From Aquibacillus salsiterrae (GTDB lineage: Bacteria > Bacillota > Bacilli > Bacillales > Amphibacillaceae), in assembly GCF_028416595.1 (NCBI RefSeq), contig NZ_JAMQKC010000004.1, forward strand, positions 1 through 64,000: DNA of 64,000 bases. Reading direction: 5' to 3'. Position 1 is the stretch's first letter. Every line of letters begins with the position of its first letter. This document shows, piece by piece, positions 18,342-27,674 of the stretch. A model generated the notes under the pieces. The model saw only the letters and a list, made by a program, of their open reading frames with translations. It made no database searches and was not told the DNA's origin. The position numbers and the translations under genes were made by a program.

Positions 18342-19328
18342 TTACATCAGGAAATTAAGCCCACCACCTGAATACCAGGTTAAACAACCATAGAAAATGA
18401 AAAATAAAATGAATAAAAATTTCAAATAAATATTCTGTATATTTAGCACACCTACTAGGATTAAGGGGATTATATTTTCAAATATCCTAGCACTGAAATC
18501 CAAGAAAAAGTAAGATAACAAGTAAAATACAATACCATAACATGCTATCGTATTTATATAATCTTTTTTAACAACTAATATGAACAAAGTCCCCATAACT
18601 AACCACATTAAAAACCCCAAACCACTTGCACTTTCAGCAATGGAAAAATCATATACTAAAGATCTTCTATCTCCAAAAAGCAATGCTAAGTTTGGTATAA
18701 GCTGAATAAAAAGGATTAAAAAAACAGCAGAAAAAAGTATTCTTACAGTAAAGTTGAATTTAATTTTCTTTAAAATCTTTTCTAGAAATTCAAATAAAAT
18801 TAAAAATATAAAACTAGAATGAATAAAAACTGATAAATATTTTAATATACTTCCATATCTTTTTTGATTATTAACAAGTCCCAAAAGATAAATACTTAAC
18901 GCTAATCCTTGCCTAAGATGAATAACATGGTTCTTTACTATTTGAGGTAATAGTAGAAAAAGTATTAGTACAAAAAAGTTATAGTTAGTAAGCTTCCCTA
19001 ATGAGTATAAAACTATTACTGTAGAGAGAAAAATTATGAATTTAACAATATTTTCAGGCGAAAGAAAAGAAGATAAAATGATATTTATTAATAAAAATAG
19101 AGGTTCATTTGTAAGAAAAGATAGAATACTATCATTTAAATAACTTTGCATAATTACCCAGCTTGAATCAGCATAAGTTAAATAATTTAATCTGTCTCTT
19201 GCCCATGTTATATCATCTGGATATATTAAAAATAGCCCTAAAAGTATAGAAAACAAAAGATAAATATTTCTTTTGGTTTCGGATTTTTTTTTACTTTGTT
19301 GTTTAACTAAAATGGGATTGTCTATCAT
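18342..19328 (-). CDS. EpsG-family polysaccharide polymerase (Wzy-like)
   Basis: A 328-residue protein with about nine to ten membrane segments and a DDITWARDRLNYLTY motif after the first, which is characteristic of the EpsG family of exopolysaccharide polymerases. HLRQGLALSIYLLG in the middle is also typical of this family. By family knowledge it should polymerise flipped repeat units outside the membrane. GAGGAG lies 5 bp before the ATG. It sits between two family 4 glycosyltransferases, as in eps-type clusters. Its codons are extremely AT-rich. The specificity of the linkage cannot be told from sequence. Confidence 0.8.
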   Translation of the reverse strand: MIDNPILVKQQSKKKSETKRNIYLLFSILLGLFLIYPDDITWARDRLNYLTYADSSWVIMQSYLNDSILSFLTNEPLFLLINIILSSFLSPENIVKFIIFLSTVIVLYSLGKLTNYNFFVLILFLLLPQIVKNHVIHLRQGLALSIYLLGLVNNQKRYGSILKYLSVFIHSSFIFLILFEFLEKILKKIKFNFTVRILFSAVFLILFIQLIPNLALLFGDRRSLVYDFSIAESASGLGFLMWLVMGTLFILVVKKDYINTIACYGIVFYLLSYFFLDFSARIFENIIPLILVGVLNIQNIYLKFLFILFFIFYGCLTWYSGGGLNFLM

Positions 19329-19361
19329 TTTATCTCCTCAAAACTAATAAAAATATTATAA

Positions 19362-20480
19362 TTAGGCATCTTTAACTTTAGAACCGTAAAATTCTGCATA
19401 CCACTTTGTAACTGATTTAATATCGTAACCTGACTCTACAATGTTCAAATAGTTATTATCCCTCTTGTATGAACTAGAAATTTCAAGCACAGTCTCAGCC
19501 CAATACTCGACTTTTTCTTCTAACGAAATAAACCTTATCGAATTAGTTACTGCAACTTCTTCGGTAATTCTATCAGAAATAACACAGGGTAAACCTGATG
19601 CTTGTGCTTCAACTAAAGTTACTGGTAACCCTTCATATATTGAAGGGAATAAGAATATATCGATTGCTTGTAGTAACTCCGGAATATCTTCTCTTATTCC
19701 TGTAAAAATTACATTATCATACAACCCCAGTTCATTAACTTTAGTTTCTATCAACGACCTTTGTTCTCCGTCTCCAACCAATAATAATACTGCATTCTCA
19801 TTTTTATCATGAACTGTTTTAAATATATCTATCAAAAATGTATGATTTTTTGGTGGACTGAACCTACCTACATGACCAATAACTAATTTATTTTCGATTT
19901 GAAATTCCTTTCTCTTTTCTAGTCTTATATTTTCATCGTAAATATATTTTACAGCGTCTATTGCATTACTTAAAACATAAAAATTATTCTTACTAGATGC
20001 CCCTTTACCATACAACCATTCTCCTGCTGATTTAGAACATGCAAATAAATAATCAGCTGTATATCTAATTGGGTATTGCAAAATGTTTTTTGTTATTGCA
20101 GTAACTCCTTTTCCTGAAGACGTACTATGACTATGAGCAATTGTAGTTAGGCCATAATTTTTTGCTACTTTTAGATAAATAGAAGCTGTACTTCTAACAT
20201 GCCCATGAATTATTTTATATTCTGGATAAAATCTAAAAAAATCAAACCAAGCCTTTTTATATTGAAAATGGTTCTTACCTGTGTATCTTGGAACTCTATG
20301 AATAGTACCACCTAAAGTCTTTATTTCTTCATCGTAGTCGCACTCATCTTCGGTATGCACAATAAAATCAAACTGAATCCTAGAACGATCAATATTGCGG
20401 TACAGATTCATTATCATAGTTTCTGCACCACCTCTATTCATTTGAGCAAAAACTTGCAATACTCTTATTGGCTTTGACAT
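19362..20480 (-). CDS. Family 4 glycosyltransferase (EpsF-like)
   Basis: A 372-residue GT-B enzyme. Motifs include VLQVFAQMNRGGAETMIMNLYR at the N-terminus, HGHVRSTASIYLK, VIGHVGRFSPPKNHTFLIDIF, LVGDGEQRSLIE and the sugar-nucleotide motif FLFPSIYEGLPVTLVEAQASG. It resembles EpsF of Bacillus exopolysaccharide loci. It probably adds a hexose or HexNAc to the lipid-linked unit. The start codon overlaps the last base of the upstream epimerase stop, and AAGGAG stands 8 bp before it, so the two genes are translationally coupled. The three GT4 genes in this locus are clearly related but not near-identical copies. Confidence 0.88.
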   Translation of the reverse strand: MSKPIRVLQVFAQMNRGGAETMIMNLYRNIDRSRIQFDFIVHTEDECDYDEEIKTLGGTIHRVPRYTGKNHFQYKKAWFDFFRFYPEYKIIHGHVRSTASIYLKVAKNYGLTTIAHSHSTSSGKGVTAITKNILQYPIRYTADYLFACSKSAGEWLYGKGASSKNNFYVLSNAIDAVKYIYDENIRLEKRKEFQIENKLVIGHVGRFSPPKNHTFLIDIFKTVHDKNENAVLLLVGDGEQRSLIETKVNELGLYDNVIFTGIREDIPELLQAIDIFLFPSIYEGLPVTLVEAQASGLPCVISDRITEEVAVTNSIRFISLEEKVEYWAETVLEISSSYKRDNNYLNIVESGYDIKSVTKWYAEFYGSKVKDA

Positions 20481-21454
20481 TACAAATTCTCCTTATACCA
20501 CTGTATAGCGGACTTAATACCCCTCTCAAAACTCCATTCCGGATTATATCCTAAATACTCTTTTGCTTTACTAATATCAGCATTACTATGCTTAATATCA
20601 CCTTTCCGATCAGGACCAAAGATTGGTTGAATATCTTTCCCTAATGCATTCAATAATTGCGTATATATATCAATTAAAAACTCTCTTCCTCCGTAAGCTA
20701 TATTAAACGCCTGCCCCGCAGCTTCTTGTGAAGCATTGCAGGCCTTAAGATTAGCTTCAATTACATTTTCTATATAAGTAAAGTCACGACTCTGCTTTCC
20801 ATCACCATTAATTGTTGGTTGTTCATCATTAAGCAATTGTTTAATAAATTTCGGTATAACAGCAGCATAGGCCCCATTAGGATCCTGCCTTCTTCCAAAT
20901 ACATTAAAATATCGTAAACCATAGGTATCTAGATCGTATAATTTGGTATATAATTTTCCATATTCCTCATCTACTTTTTTTGTAAGAGCATAAGGAGACA
21001 GAACATTTCCCTCTCTACCTTCTTTTTTAGGAAGATTTGGCTCATCACCATAAACAGATGAGCTTGATGCATAAACAAATTTCTTTACTTCAGTTTGTCT
21101 AGCTGCTTCCATCATATTTAATGTACCTTTTATATTTACTTCCTCATAAAACATAGGCATTTCAATACTTCTAGGTACGCTCCCCCAAGCTGCTTGATGC
21201 AATACATAATCTACACCTTCGCAAGCTTTCATACATGTTTCAAGATCACGAATATCTCCTTCGATAAATTCGTAATTAGGATTGTCTAAAAAATCTTCTA
21301 CATTTTCTTTTTTACCAGTTGAAAAGTTATCAAGCCCTCTAACGTGGTAGCCTAACTTAAGTATTGCTTCTACTAAATTTGACCCAATAAAACCTGCGGA
21401 TCCAGTAACTAAGAATTTGCTGTGCTCTGGAAACTTTATATTTTCATATCCCAT
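20480..21454 (-). CDS. UDP-HexNAc(A) 4-epimerase, TviC/WbpP type
   Basis: A 324-residue SDR epimerase. NAD-binding is shown by LVTGSAGFIGSNLVEA; catalytic residues by YASSSSVYG and YALTKKVDEEYG. RYFNVFGRRQDPNGAYAAVIPKF is the signature of the TviC/WbpP group, which prefers N-acetylated substrates over glucose. It immediately follows a TviB/WbpO-type dehydrogenase, so it probably converts UDP-GlcNAcA to UDP-GalNAcA. The in-frame TTG at 21469 lies inside the ribosome binding region, and GGAGG is well placed for the ATG at 21454. That leaves 2 bp after the dehydrogenase stop. Confidence 0.88.
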   Translation of the reverse strand: MGYENIKFPEHSKFLVTGSAGFIGSNLVEAILKLGYHVRGLDNFSTGKKENVEDFLDNPNYEFIEGDIRDLETCMKACEGVDYVLHQAAWGSVPRSIEMPMFYEEVNIKGTLNMMEAARQTEVKKFVYASSSSVYGDEPNLPKKEGREGNVLSPYALTKKVDEEYGKLYTKLYDLDTYGLRYFNVFGRRQDPNGAYAAVIPKFIKQLLNDEQPTINGDGKQSRDFTYIENVIEANLKACNASQEAAGQAFNIAYGGREFLIDIYTQLLNALGKDIQPIFGPDRKGDIKHSNADISKAKEYLGYNPEWSFERGIKSAIQWYKENL

Positions 21455-21456
21455 TT

Positions 21457-22839
21457 TTATAACCTCCAATAGACAAATCCAGTATCCTCTGCTTCTTTTC
21501 TATTAAACATTCCTTTAATGTCCATTAGCACACAATCTTTACGATCAATATCTATATCAAACTCAGATGTTGCAGCTACTTCATTCATAACTTCTGAATT
21601 AACATATCCGGTTGTCCCAAACATCATCTTTACATTTTCCAATTGAATAGCTTTAAATTCATCGTGTGGAACTGCAAAGATTACTGCATCCATTCCTTTT
21701 ATATCTTCTATTTCGCAAAGTTTAATTCTATATTCACGCCATAGATCTTCTTTATCCGCTGCAGGATCTACTACTTTGATGTCTACTCCGTACTCCTCTA
21801 GTTCTTTTATCACGTCGACTACTTTTGTATTTCGAACATCGGGAGTATTCTCTTTAAATGTAATACCAAAAATAGCTACCTTTGCACCATTTATTTGTTT
21901 ATTTGCCTTAATCATTTTCTTAACTGTGCTTTCAGCTATATATTTGCCCATATCGTCGTTTATTTTTCTACCAGAAAGAATAATTTGGGAATGATAACCC
22001 ATTTGCTCTGCTTTATAAGTTAGATAATACGGGTCAACCCCAATACAGTGACCACCAACTAGCCCTGGGGAGAAATTAAGGAAATTCCACTTCGTACCAG
22101 CCGCTTCGAGTACTGCTTTTGTATCAATTTCCATTTTATTAAATATAATAGAGAGCTCATTCATAAAAGCAATATTGATATCACGTTGTGAATTCTCAAT
22201 GACTTTTGCAGCCTCAGCTACCTTAATACTTGCTGCTTTATACACACCAGCGTCAACTACTAATTCATATACTCTTGCTATAATGTCTAGTGTTTCTTCA
22301 TCTTGGCCTGATACAACTTTTATAATAGTCTCTAGTCTATGAACTTTATCACCAGGATTAATTCTTTCTGGTGAATAACCAACTTTAAAATCCACACCAC
22401 ACTTTAGTCCTGATTCCTTTTCTAAAATTGGAACACAGATATCTTCAGTTACGCCTGGATAAACAGTAGATTCAAAGACAACAATCGAACCTTTTGTTAA
22501 GTTTTTACCTAAAGTGCGGCTTGCAGATTCCACCGGTGTTAAATCAGGTGTATGATCATCTTTTACAGGTGTAGGCACTGCAACAATATGAAACTTTGCT
22601 TCTCTAAGTCTTGCTTCATCTGAAGTAAAATCAACTGTTGTGTTTTTAATTACTTCATTTCCCACTTCTTTTGTAGGATCTATACCACTTTTATAAAGTT
22701 CAGTTTTCTGCTTATTTACATCGAACCCAATTACGTCTGCTTTTTTAGCAAAAGCAACAGCAATTGGCATACCAACATAACCTAGCCCAATCAATGAGAT
22801 TTTTTCTTCTCTATTAACAATATTTTCATATAAGTTCAT
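21457..22839 (-). CDS. UDP-N-acetylglucosamine 6-dehydrogenase, TviB/WbpO type
   Basis: A 460-residue nucleotide-sugar dehydrogenase that oxidises C6 of a UDP-sugar twice using NAD+. It shows ISLIGLGYVGMPIAVAFA (NAD site), AVPTPV, ESTVYPGVTED, and GGHCIGVDPYYLTYKA with the catalytic Cys. GITFKENTPDVRNTKVVD lies in the C-terminal domain. These features point to the TviB/WbpO/WecC group that acts on UDP-HexNAc, not to the UDP-glucose dehydrogenases. With the following epimerase gene it should make UDP-GlcNAcA and UDP-GalNAcA, so the polymer is probably acidic. AAGGAG is 8 bp before the ATG. Confidence 0.9.
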   Translation of the reverse strand: MNLYENIVNREEKISLIGLGYVGMPIAVAFAKKADVIGFDVNKQKTELYKSGIDPTKEVGNEVIKNTTVDFTSDEARLREAKFHIVAVPTPVKDDHTPDLTPVESASRTLGKNLTKGSIVVFESTVYPGVTEDICVPILEKESGLKCGVDFKVGYSPERINPGDKVHRLETIIKVVSGQDEETLDIIARVYELVVDAGVYKAASIKVAEAAKVIENSQRDINIAFMNELSIIFNKMEIDTKAVLEAAGTKWNFLNFSPGLVGGHCIGVDPYYLTYKAEQMGYHSQIILSGRKINDDMGKYIAESTVKKMIKANKQINGAKVAIFGITFKENTPDVRNTKVVDVIKELEEYGVDIKVVDPAADKEDLWREYRIKLCEIEDIKGMDAVIFAVPHDEFKAIQLENVKMMFGTTGYVNSEVMNEVAATSEFDIDIDRKDCVLMDIKGMFNRKEAEDTGFVYWRL

Positions 22840-22856
22840 ATTGAATTCTCCTTTAT

Positions 22857-23963
22857 TTATAAACCCATTGTCTGGATAATTGATTGGTTAACAACCTTAA
22901 CATCATATTTTTCTCTAGCAATCTTCTCGCTTTCTTGCCCCATGTTTTTACATATTCCACGATTAGATATCATGTATTCCATCTTATTTGTTAACCCTTT
23001 GACATCCTTGACCTTTACTAAATATCCATTTAGTCCTTCAATAACTGTCTCCCTGCAACCGGGAGCATCACTCGTGATGATTGACCTCCCCATTGCCATC
23101 GCTTCTAATACCGTTTTTGGTGTACCTTCATGATAAGATGGTAATACATAGGTGCTACATTGAGAGATAAATGGTCTCACATCTCTTTGTTCCCCAAAAT
23201 ATTCAATAACACCATTTTCTATATAGGGTTTCAGCTCATCTGGTTTCAAGGCAGAAGGATTACTGTCAAATGGCCCTACTAGCAAACAACGAACCTTAGG
23301 ATGTTTAACTTTAACTTCTTTACAAGCTTCTAAGTATTCCTTTATTCCTTTATCTTTAATAAGTCTACCAATATAGAGAAATGCTGGTTCTTCTGGAAAT
23401 TGTGTTGGTTTGAATTTTTCAAGATCAACTCCCGAACCATTAATTATAACCGTCTTTTTATCTTTTACTAATCCATTTTGAATAAACTCATTTTTATCAT
23501 CTTGATTCTGAAAAAATACTTTTTTGCTACATTTACAAGCAGCCCAGTATTCTATTTTCATTATTGTTTTTACTATTTTGTTTTTAAAACCTTCTCCCCT
23601 AAATATCGAACCAAGTCCAGCTATTAAAGGATATACTTCAGAAACACCATTTAACTTTGCAGCTATACTTCCATAAACAACCGTTTTAGCTTGGTATGCG
23701 AATACTTTATCAGGTCTTTCCTTTTTCATGAATGTATAAAGAGACCTTAAAGTTTTTAAATCTTTGAGTGGATTCATACCATTTCGCTCAACATATAGCT
23801 GCCTATAATCAATATTGTATTCTTCGAACTTTTTCTTCCATTCCGCTTCAGGCTCAGAGCCTAATGCAATAACGGTATGACCATTTTCTATAAAGTCTTT
23901 CATCATATCCATACGAAACCAAAACAATGATGATGTATGGCTCGAAAGTACAGCTATTTTCAT
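22857..23963 (-). CDS. Family 4 glycosyltransferase, PglA/EpsD-like
   Basis: A 368-residue GT-B enzyme. The start MKIAVLSSHTSSLFWFRMDMM, the FAYQAKTVVYGSIAAKLNG segment and PLIAGLGSIFRGEG are typical of PglA-like transferases. Those add the second sugar (often GalNAc) onto an undecaprenyl-linked N-acetylated deoxysugar. The C-terminal domain has FLYIGRLIKDKGIKEYLEA and STYVLPSYHEGTPKTVLEAMAMG. The ATG at 23963 has AGGAG 7 bp before it and is preferred to an upstream in-frame start at 23981. Its place just after the initiating transferase and the SDR supports a second-sugar role. Confidence 0.86.
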   Translation of the reverse strand: MKIAVLSSHTSSLFWFRMDMMKDFIENGHTVIALGSEPEAEWKKKFEEYNIDYRQLYVERNGMNPLKDLKTLRSLYTFMKKERPDKVFAYQAKTVVYGSIAAKLNGVSEVYPLIAGLGSIFRGEGFKNKIVKTIMKIEYWAACKCSKKVFFQNQDDKNEFIQNGLVKDKKTVIINGSGVDLEKFKPTQFPEEPAFLYIGRLIKDKGIKEYLEACKEVKVKHPKVRCLLVGPFDSNPSALKPDELKPYIENGVIEYFGEQRDVRPFISQCSTYVLPSYHEGTPKTVLEAMAMGRSIITSDAPGCRETVIEGLNGYLVKVKDVKGLTNKMEYMISNRGICKNMGQESEKIAREKYDVKVVNQSIIQTMGL

Positions 23964-23986
23964 ATCAATGCTCCTACTCATTTTGA

Positions 23987-24886
23987 CTAATTTTTATATT
24001 TCCCTAGATACTCTTGAACCTCTATTTGAATTCCCTTTTCGAAAGTCATAGGATTATAACTGAAATCGTTAGTCGCATTATCATGAGAATAGTTCCTATC
24101 TTCTCCCATTCTCTGAACTCTTTCTATATAATCGATTTTTCCTAATGTTAAAGTTTTGAGAACTCTTGCCATTAGCACTCCTAAACTTAATGGTACGCTG
24201 ATGAATACAGTTTTTTTATTGAGTTCTTTGCTTATTATCTTGAAAGCATCAATCATTCTGATTGGCCTCTCACCCGAAAGATCATAAGCCTTCCCATTAG
24301 TCTCTTTAGGAGACATTAGTACAGTATAAAATGCCTTACCTAAATCTCTGGCATTTACTGGTTGAATTAAACTTTTTCCACCACTGATAACAGGCATGAC
24401 TTTAAGTTTATCTACCATTTTAATAAACCTACTCATATTTCTATCACAAAGATCTCCATATATCATCGAAGGCCTCAATATTGTAATATTCGTCGAGTAG
24501 TTGGGATCATTTTTAAGTTCTTTTATTTTATTTTCTATTTTCTTATATCCTTCAGAAGCATACTTAAATTCCGAGTAAATTCCTGTGGTGTGAACTAAAA
24601 TAACTCTTTTTACTTCCTTTTCAATTGCAGCTTGAACTATTGTTGGGGAATGGTAAATATTATAGATGTGCATTACCGTTTCAACACCATCCATCACTCT
24701 GTCAATAAAATTTCGATCATCTAAATCTCCAATAACCTTTTCTATAATTAATCCGCTATTATCTAATAGTGTTGTGTCAGAAGTTTCTCTGACAATACAG
24801 CGAATAGGACCTTCATATTTATGATTAATAAGTTCCTGCAAAAAATATCTTCCTGTATGGCCGGTAATCCCTGTTACTAATAACAT
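23987..24886 (-). CDS. Extended SDR, possible UDP-deoxysugar 4-reductase or epimerase
   Basis: A 299-residue NAD(P)-binding protein. The Rossmann motif is MLLVTGITGHTGRYFLQEL. The usual active-site pattern is weak: VHTTGIYSEFKYASEGYKKIE carries a possible Thr and Tyr-x-x-x-Lys. Proteins like this often sit next to PglC/WcfS-type initiating transferases. They are thought to reduce the 4-keto product of a WbpM-type dehydratase, giving UDP-QuiNAc or UDP-FucNAc. Such a dehydratase is encoded at 29281-31113, so this assignment is reasonable but inferred. GAGGTG is 5 bp before the ATG at 24886. An alternative is an NmrA-like regulator or epimerase. Confidence 0.72.
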   Translation of the reverse strand: MLLVTGITGHTGRYFLQELINHKYEGPIRCIVRETSDTTLLDNSGLIIEKVIGDLDDRNFIDRVMDGVETVMHIYNIYHSPTIVQAAIEKEVKRVILVHTTGIYSEFKYASEGYKKIENKIKELKNDPNYSTNITILRPSMIYGDLCDRNMSRFIKMVDKLKVMPVISGGKSLIQPVNARDLGKAFYTVLMSPKETNGKAYDLSGERPIRMIDAFKIISKELNKKTVFISVPLSLGVLMARVLKTLTLGKIDYIERVQRMGEDRNYSHDNATNDFSYNPMTFEKGIQIEVQEYLGKYKN

Positions 24887-24914
24887 TTCCACACCTCAAT
24901 TACTGTATATACTT

Positions 24915-25544
24915 TCATGAAGAGCCCGTCTCCTTAGTACCCGCAACTTCTTTCTTAACTCCTGTACCACCCTCTACAACCCCATCACTTTTAACTACAC
25001 TAATGATGGTCCCAAAAAAACATTTAACATCCATCCATAGGCTAATCTTCTCAACGTACTCCCCGTCCAGCTTTGACTTAACCTCAATAGGAAGTTCATC
25101 CCTACCATTAATCTGCGCCCAACCAGTCAGTCCAGGCGGGATATCATTGGCACCATACTTGTCACGTTCAGCAATCAGATCATACTGATTCCATAGTGCG
25201 GGTCTTGGACCAATAATACTCATCTGTCCCACAAAAATATTCCAAATCTGCGGAAGCTCATCAAGTGAGGTTTTTCTCAGGAATTTACCCATCTTTGTGA
25301 TATACTGTTCTGGATTACTTAATAAGTGAGTTGGAGTGTCCTTCGGCGTATCTATTCTCATGGTACGGAATTTCAATATATTGAAATGTGTCTTGTTAAT
25401 TCCTACACGTTTTTGCTTAAACAGTACCGGACCTCTTGAGTCGATCTTAATAGCAATAATTAGAATTATAAATATTGGTGATAATACTATAAGTCCAATT
25501 AAAGAAAGAATGATATCTATCAATCTTTTAACCTTCATATACAT
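24915..25544 (-). CDS. Undecaprenyl-phosphate sugar-1-phosphate transferase (initiating, PglC/WcaJ-C type)
   Basis: A 209-residue initiating transferase with one N-terminal membrane helix (residues ~8-31). The conserved PGT motifs are KFRTMRID, KTSLDELPQIWNIF with the catalytic Asp-Glu, MSIIGPRPAL and PPGLTGWAQINGRDELP. It moves a sugar-1-phosphate from a UDP-sugar to undecaprenyl phosphate at the inner membrane face. The compact size matches PglC/EpsL-like monotopic enzymes. The C-terminal ~15 residues are Gly/Lys/Glu-rich and variable. It is the first gene of the glycosyltransferase block, preceded by a 650-bp intergenic region with a 120-bp tandem repeat, where a dedicated promoter is likely. 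Confidence 0.92.
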   Translation of the reverse strand: MYMKVKRLIDIILSLIGLIVLSPIFIILIIAIKIDSRGPVLFKQKRVGINKTHFNILKFRTMRIDTPKDTPTHLLSNPEQYITKMGKFLRKTSLDELPQIWNIFVGQMSIIGPRPALWNQYDLIAERDKYGANDIPPGLTGWAQINGRDELPIEVKSKLDGEYVEKISLWMDVKCFFGTIISVVKSDGVVEGGTGVKKEVAGTKETGSS

Positions 25545-26196
25545 TCAGCTACACTCCTTAAAATTTGTTCTTTAGTAGATTAGGACTTACTTGGAATCTT
25601 TAAAACTCCAACCAACTTCTAAGCCACTAAAATTGTTATCTACTTCCCATAGCCACCTCGCATTATATATGCAATATGTGAAATAGATGAAAAAATCAAC
25701 ATATAGTATGTTTTGTCGTTATAAAATAAATTTCAATACTATATATTGCGTATTGTTATCATATTACGATACTCACCTCGCATTAAATATGCAATATGAG
25801 AAATAGATAAAAATATCAACATATAGTATGTTTAACTGTTAATAATCCAATTCCAACACTACATATTGTGTTTTGTTATCAATTTCCGATACTCACCTCG
25901 TAATATCTATTCAATCTACCTAACAAATACGAAATAGATATTCATGCATTTACCACCCAAAACCGAGTTTCTTCCTATTATATAAACCATTCAATCAATC
26001 TATAAATATCACTAAAATTGCCTCAAACCCTTATTCAACAAGGCTTCCAGCACCTTATCTGATTATGATAGTCACTTCCTAATGTACATTCAATCCATTT
26101 TCTGAATATTCTTACCAAAAAAGCCCCTCAAACCACTCTGACCACTAATCCCAAAAATCTCATACTTTCAGAGCTTTTAGAGGTGGTCGACATACT
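25545..26196. promoter_or_regulatory. 652-bp AT-rich intergenic region upstream of the glycosyltransferase block
   Basis: This is the longest gap in the polysaccharide locus. It contains the 120-bp tandem repeat, an AGGAG site just before the transferase ATG, and an imperfect hairpin near 26125-26185 that could end RhuM transcription. No gene is visible. A promoter for the downstream block is expected here, but I cannot place it with confidence in such AT-rich sequence. Confidence 0.5.
25654..25945. repeat. 120-bp tandem direct repeat, two copies plus a partial third
   Basis: Units begin with CACCTCG at 25654, 25774 and 25894, exactly 120 bp apart. The first two are highly similar over their full length. 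The third diverges after about 15 bases but regains GAAATAGATA-type sequence. Each full unit also contains inverted ATATTGC/GCAATAT elements. The repeat lies about 110 bp upstream of the initiating transferase gene. It has no open frame and is too short and too continuous to be a CRISPR array. Confidence 0.85.
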
Positions 26197-27207
26197 TTAT
26201 CTCCCACCGTTTTTACCTTTTCCTTGTTCAAGCTGCTTCTGGGTAGTCTTCACATGTTCAATAAAATCTCTCTCAACTTGCGTTAATTGAGCTTTGCTCC
26301 GTTCTTTATATTTTTGATACTCCGATTCTGCTTTGATTTTTGCCTTTTCGCGGCTAATTTTTCCGGCATGATTTAGCAATTCACTACCACTCATTTTTAT
26401 GAAGTCATCCAACTTCTCTATCCAGTCCTTCATATACATAGGTCTTTGTCTAATTGCCTGTAGCTCAGCAAATTCTAAATAAGCAGTAACTAATCTATTC
26501 AAAATCTTCATCTCATCTTCACTTAAATAATTCTTGGCAATTGAGGCATCCGCTTTTCTTAAACTCTTACCATCAAAAGATGTCATTCCCATGAATTCCT
26601 TCTCTGCATCTGCACGTAAATAAACAACTTCTGCAGCTGTGTGGCCATGAGCTGCATAGTGCATTTTACTCTGTACTATTTGGAAAAACTCAGTTGATTC
26701 AGATGCTCTTGGATCATAATCAATACTCGTTGCATAAATATCAAGTATTTGTCGATAAAAGACTTTCTCACTTGATCGAATATCTCTAATGCGTTCTAAA
26801 AGCCCCTGGAAATAATTCCCTCCCCCTGCATTCTTTAGGAGGTCATCATTCATAGCAAAACCTTTTTGTAGATACTCTTTTAAGATACTGTTAGCCCAGA
26901 TACGAAATTGTGTACCACGTAGCGACTTTACCCGATAACCGACTGAGATTATAACATCAAGGTTATAGTAGTCAACGCGATAGGTTTTACCATCAGCTGC
27001 AGTTGTTGCAAAATTTGCAACAACTGCATCACGTTCAAGCTCGCCTTCAGTAAAGATATTTTTTATATGTCGCGAGATTGTTGACTTGTCCCGCTGAAAT
27101 AGCTCTGCCATTTGATCTATTGAAAGCCATACAGTATCACCATCAAAACTTGTTTCTATTTTAGTTAAACCATCTTCAGTCTGATACATGATAATTCTTG
27201 AATCCAT
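26197..27207 (-). CDS. RhuM family protein
   Basis: A 336-residue RhuM-family protein. It matches the family along its length: SFDGDTVWLSIDQMAELFQRDKSTI resembles a helix-turn-helix. FATTAADGKTYRVDYYNLDVIISVGYRV is the RhuM core, followed by RGTQFRIWANSILKEYLQKGF. The C-terminal ~60 residues are charged and coiled. RhuM was first noted in Salmonella pathogenicity islands. Its biochemical role is not established, and homologues often lie in genomic islands and near restriction or defence genes. The AGGTGAT-ATG start is well placed. It is intact, but it does not belong to polysaccharide synthesis and looks like an insertion into the locus. Confidence 0.88.
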   Translation of the reverse strand: MDSRIIMYQTEDGLTKIETSFDGDTVWLSIDQMAELFQRDKSTISRHIKNIFTEGELERDAVVANFATTAADGKTYRVDYYNLDVIISVGYRVKSLRGTQFRIWANSILKEYLQKGFAMNDDLLKNAGGGNYFQGLLERIRDIRSSEKVFYRQILDIYATSIDYDPRASESTEFFQIVQSKMHYAAHGHTAAEVVYLRADAEKEFMGMTSFDGKSLRKADASIAKNYLSEDEMKILNRLVTAYLEFAELQAIRQRPMYMKDWIEKLDDFIKMSGSELLNHAGKISREKAKIKAESEYQKYKERSKAQLTQVERDFIEHVKTTQKQLEQGKGKNGGR

Positions 27208-27674
27208 CAGATCACCTACTTCATATAGATTGATTAACTTTCATGGTTTCTAGCTACCTTACATATCCACGTCTCAATTCCCAATCAATCAATCATAATA
27301 AACATTTAATTCCATTTTGTAACTTAACCATTTACGATTGAATGATGTTACTTACACCTTTTTTAAATACTTAAATCACTTAAAAAGGGACTCAAACCCT
27401 TGGTAAATCTAGCATTCTATTACTATATCTTAATAGCGTTCTCGTTTCACCACCATCCCGCTAGTACCCGACAATCTACATCATAATCATACAAATTTCG
27501 CAATTAAAACAAACAGGGGCATCTAACCCCACCTCACACTATACTATTGACAACAAGTGTCTAAGGTCCTAAGACCCACAGCATAGTCGAGTATCTCCAT
27601 TGATAGAGGTAAAAGGAGATATCATCTTATTCCAGGACCCGAAGGGTACCAAGAACCATTTAACTTAACTCCTC
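27208..27674. other. 467-bp gap between prepilin and RhuM genes
   Basis: I see no gene here. Weak inverted repeats are present: GTATCTCC with GGAGATAT near 27590-27625, and an ACCCGAAGGGT hairpin at 27637-27647. The latter is related to the CCCCGAAGGGG hairpins at 29.16-29.21 kb. The region must carry the RhuM promoter and possibly the prepilin terminator, but neither is clear enough to annotate. Confidence 0.35.

Noticed and set aside
25654-25945. Tandem repeats that might be a CRISPR array
   Set aside because: Only two and a half units, each 120 bp and similar along the entire length; there are no unique spacers and no cas genes.
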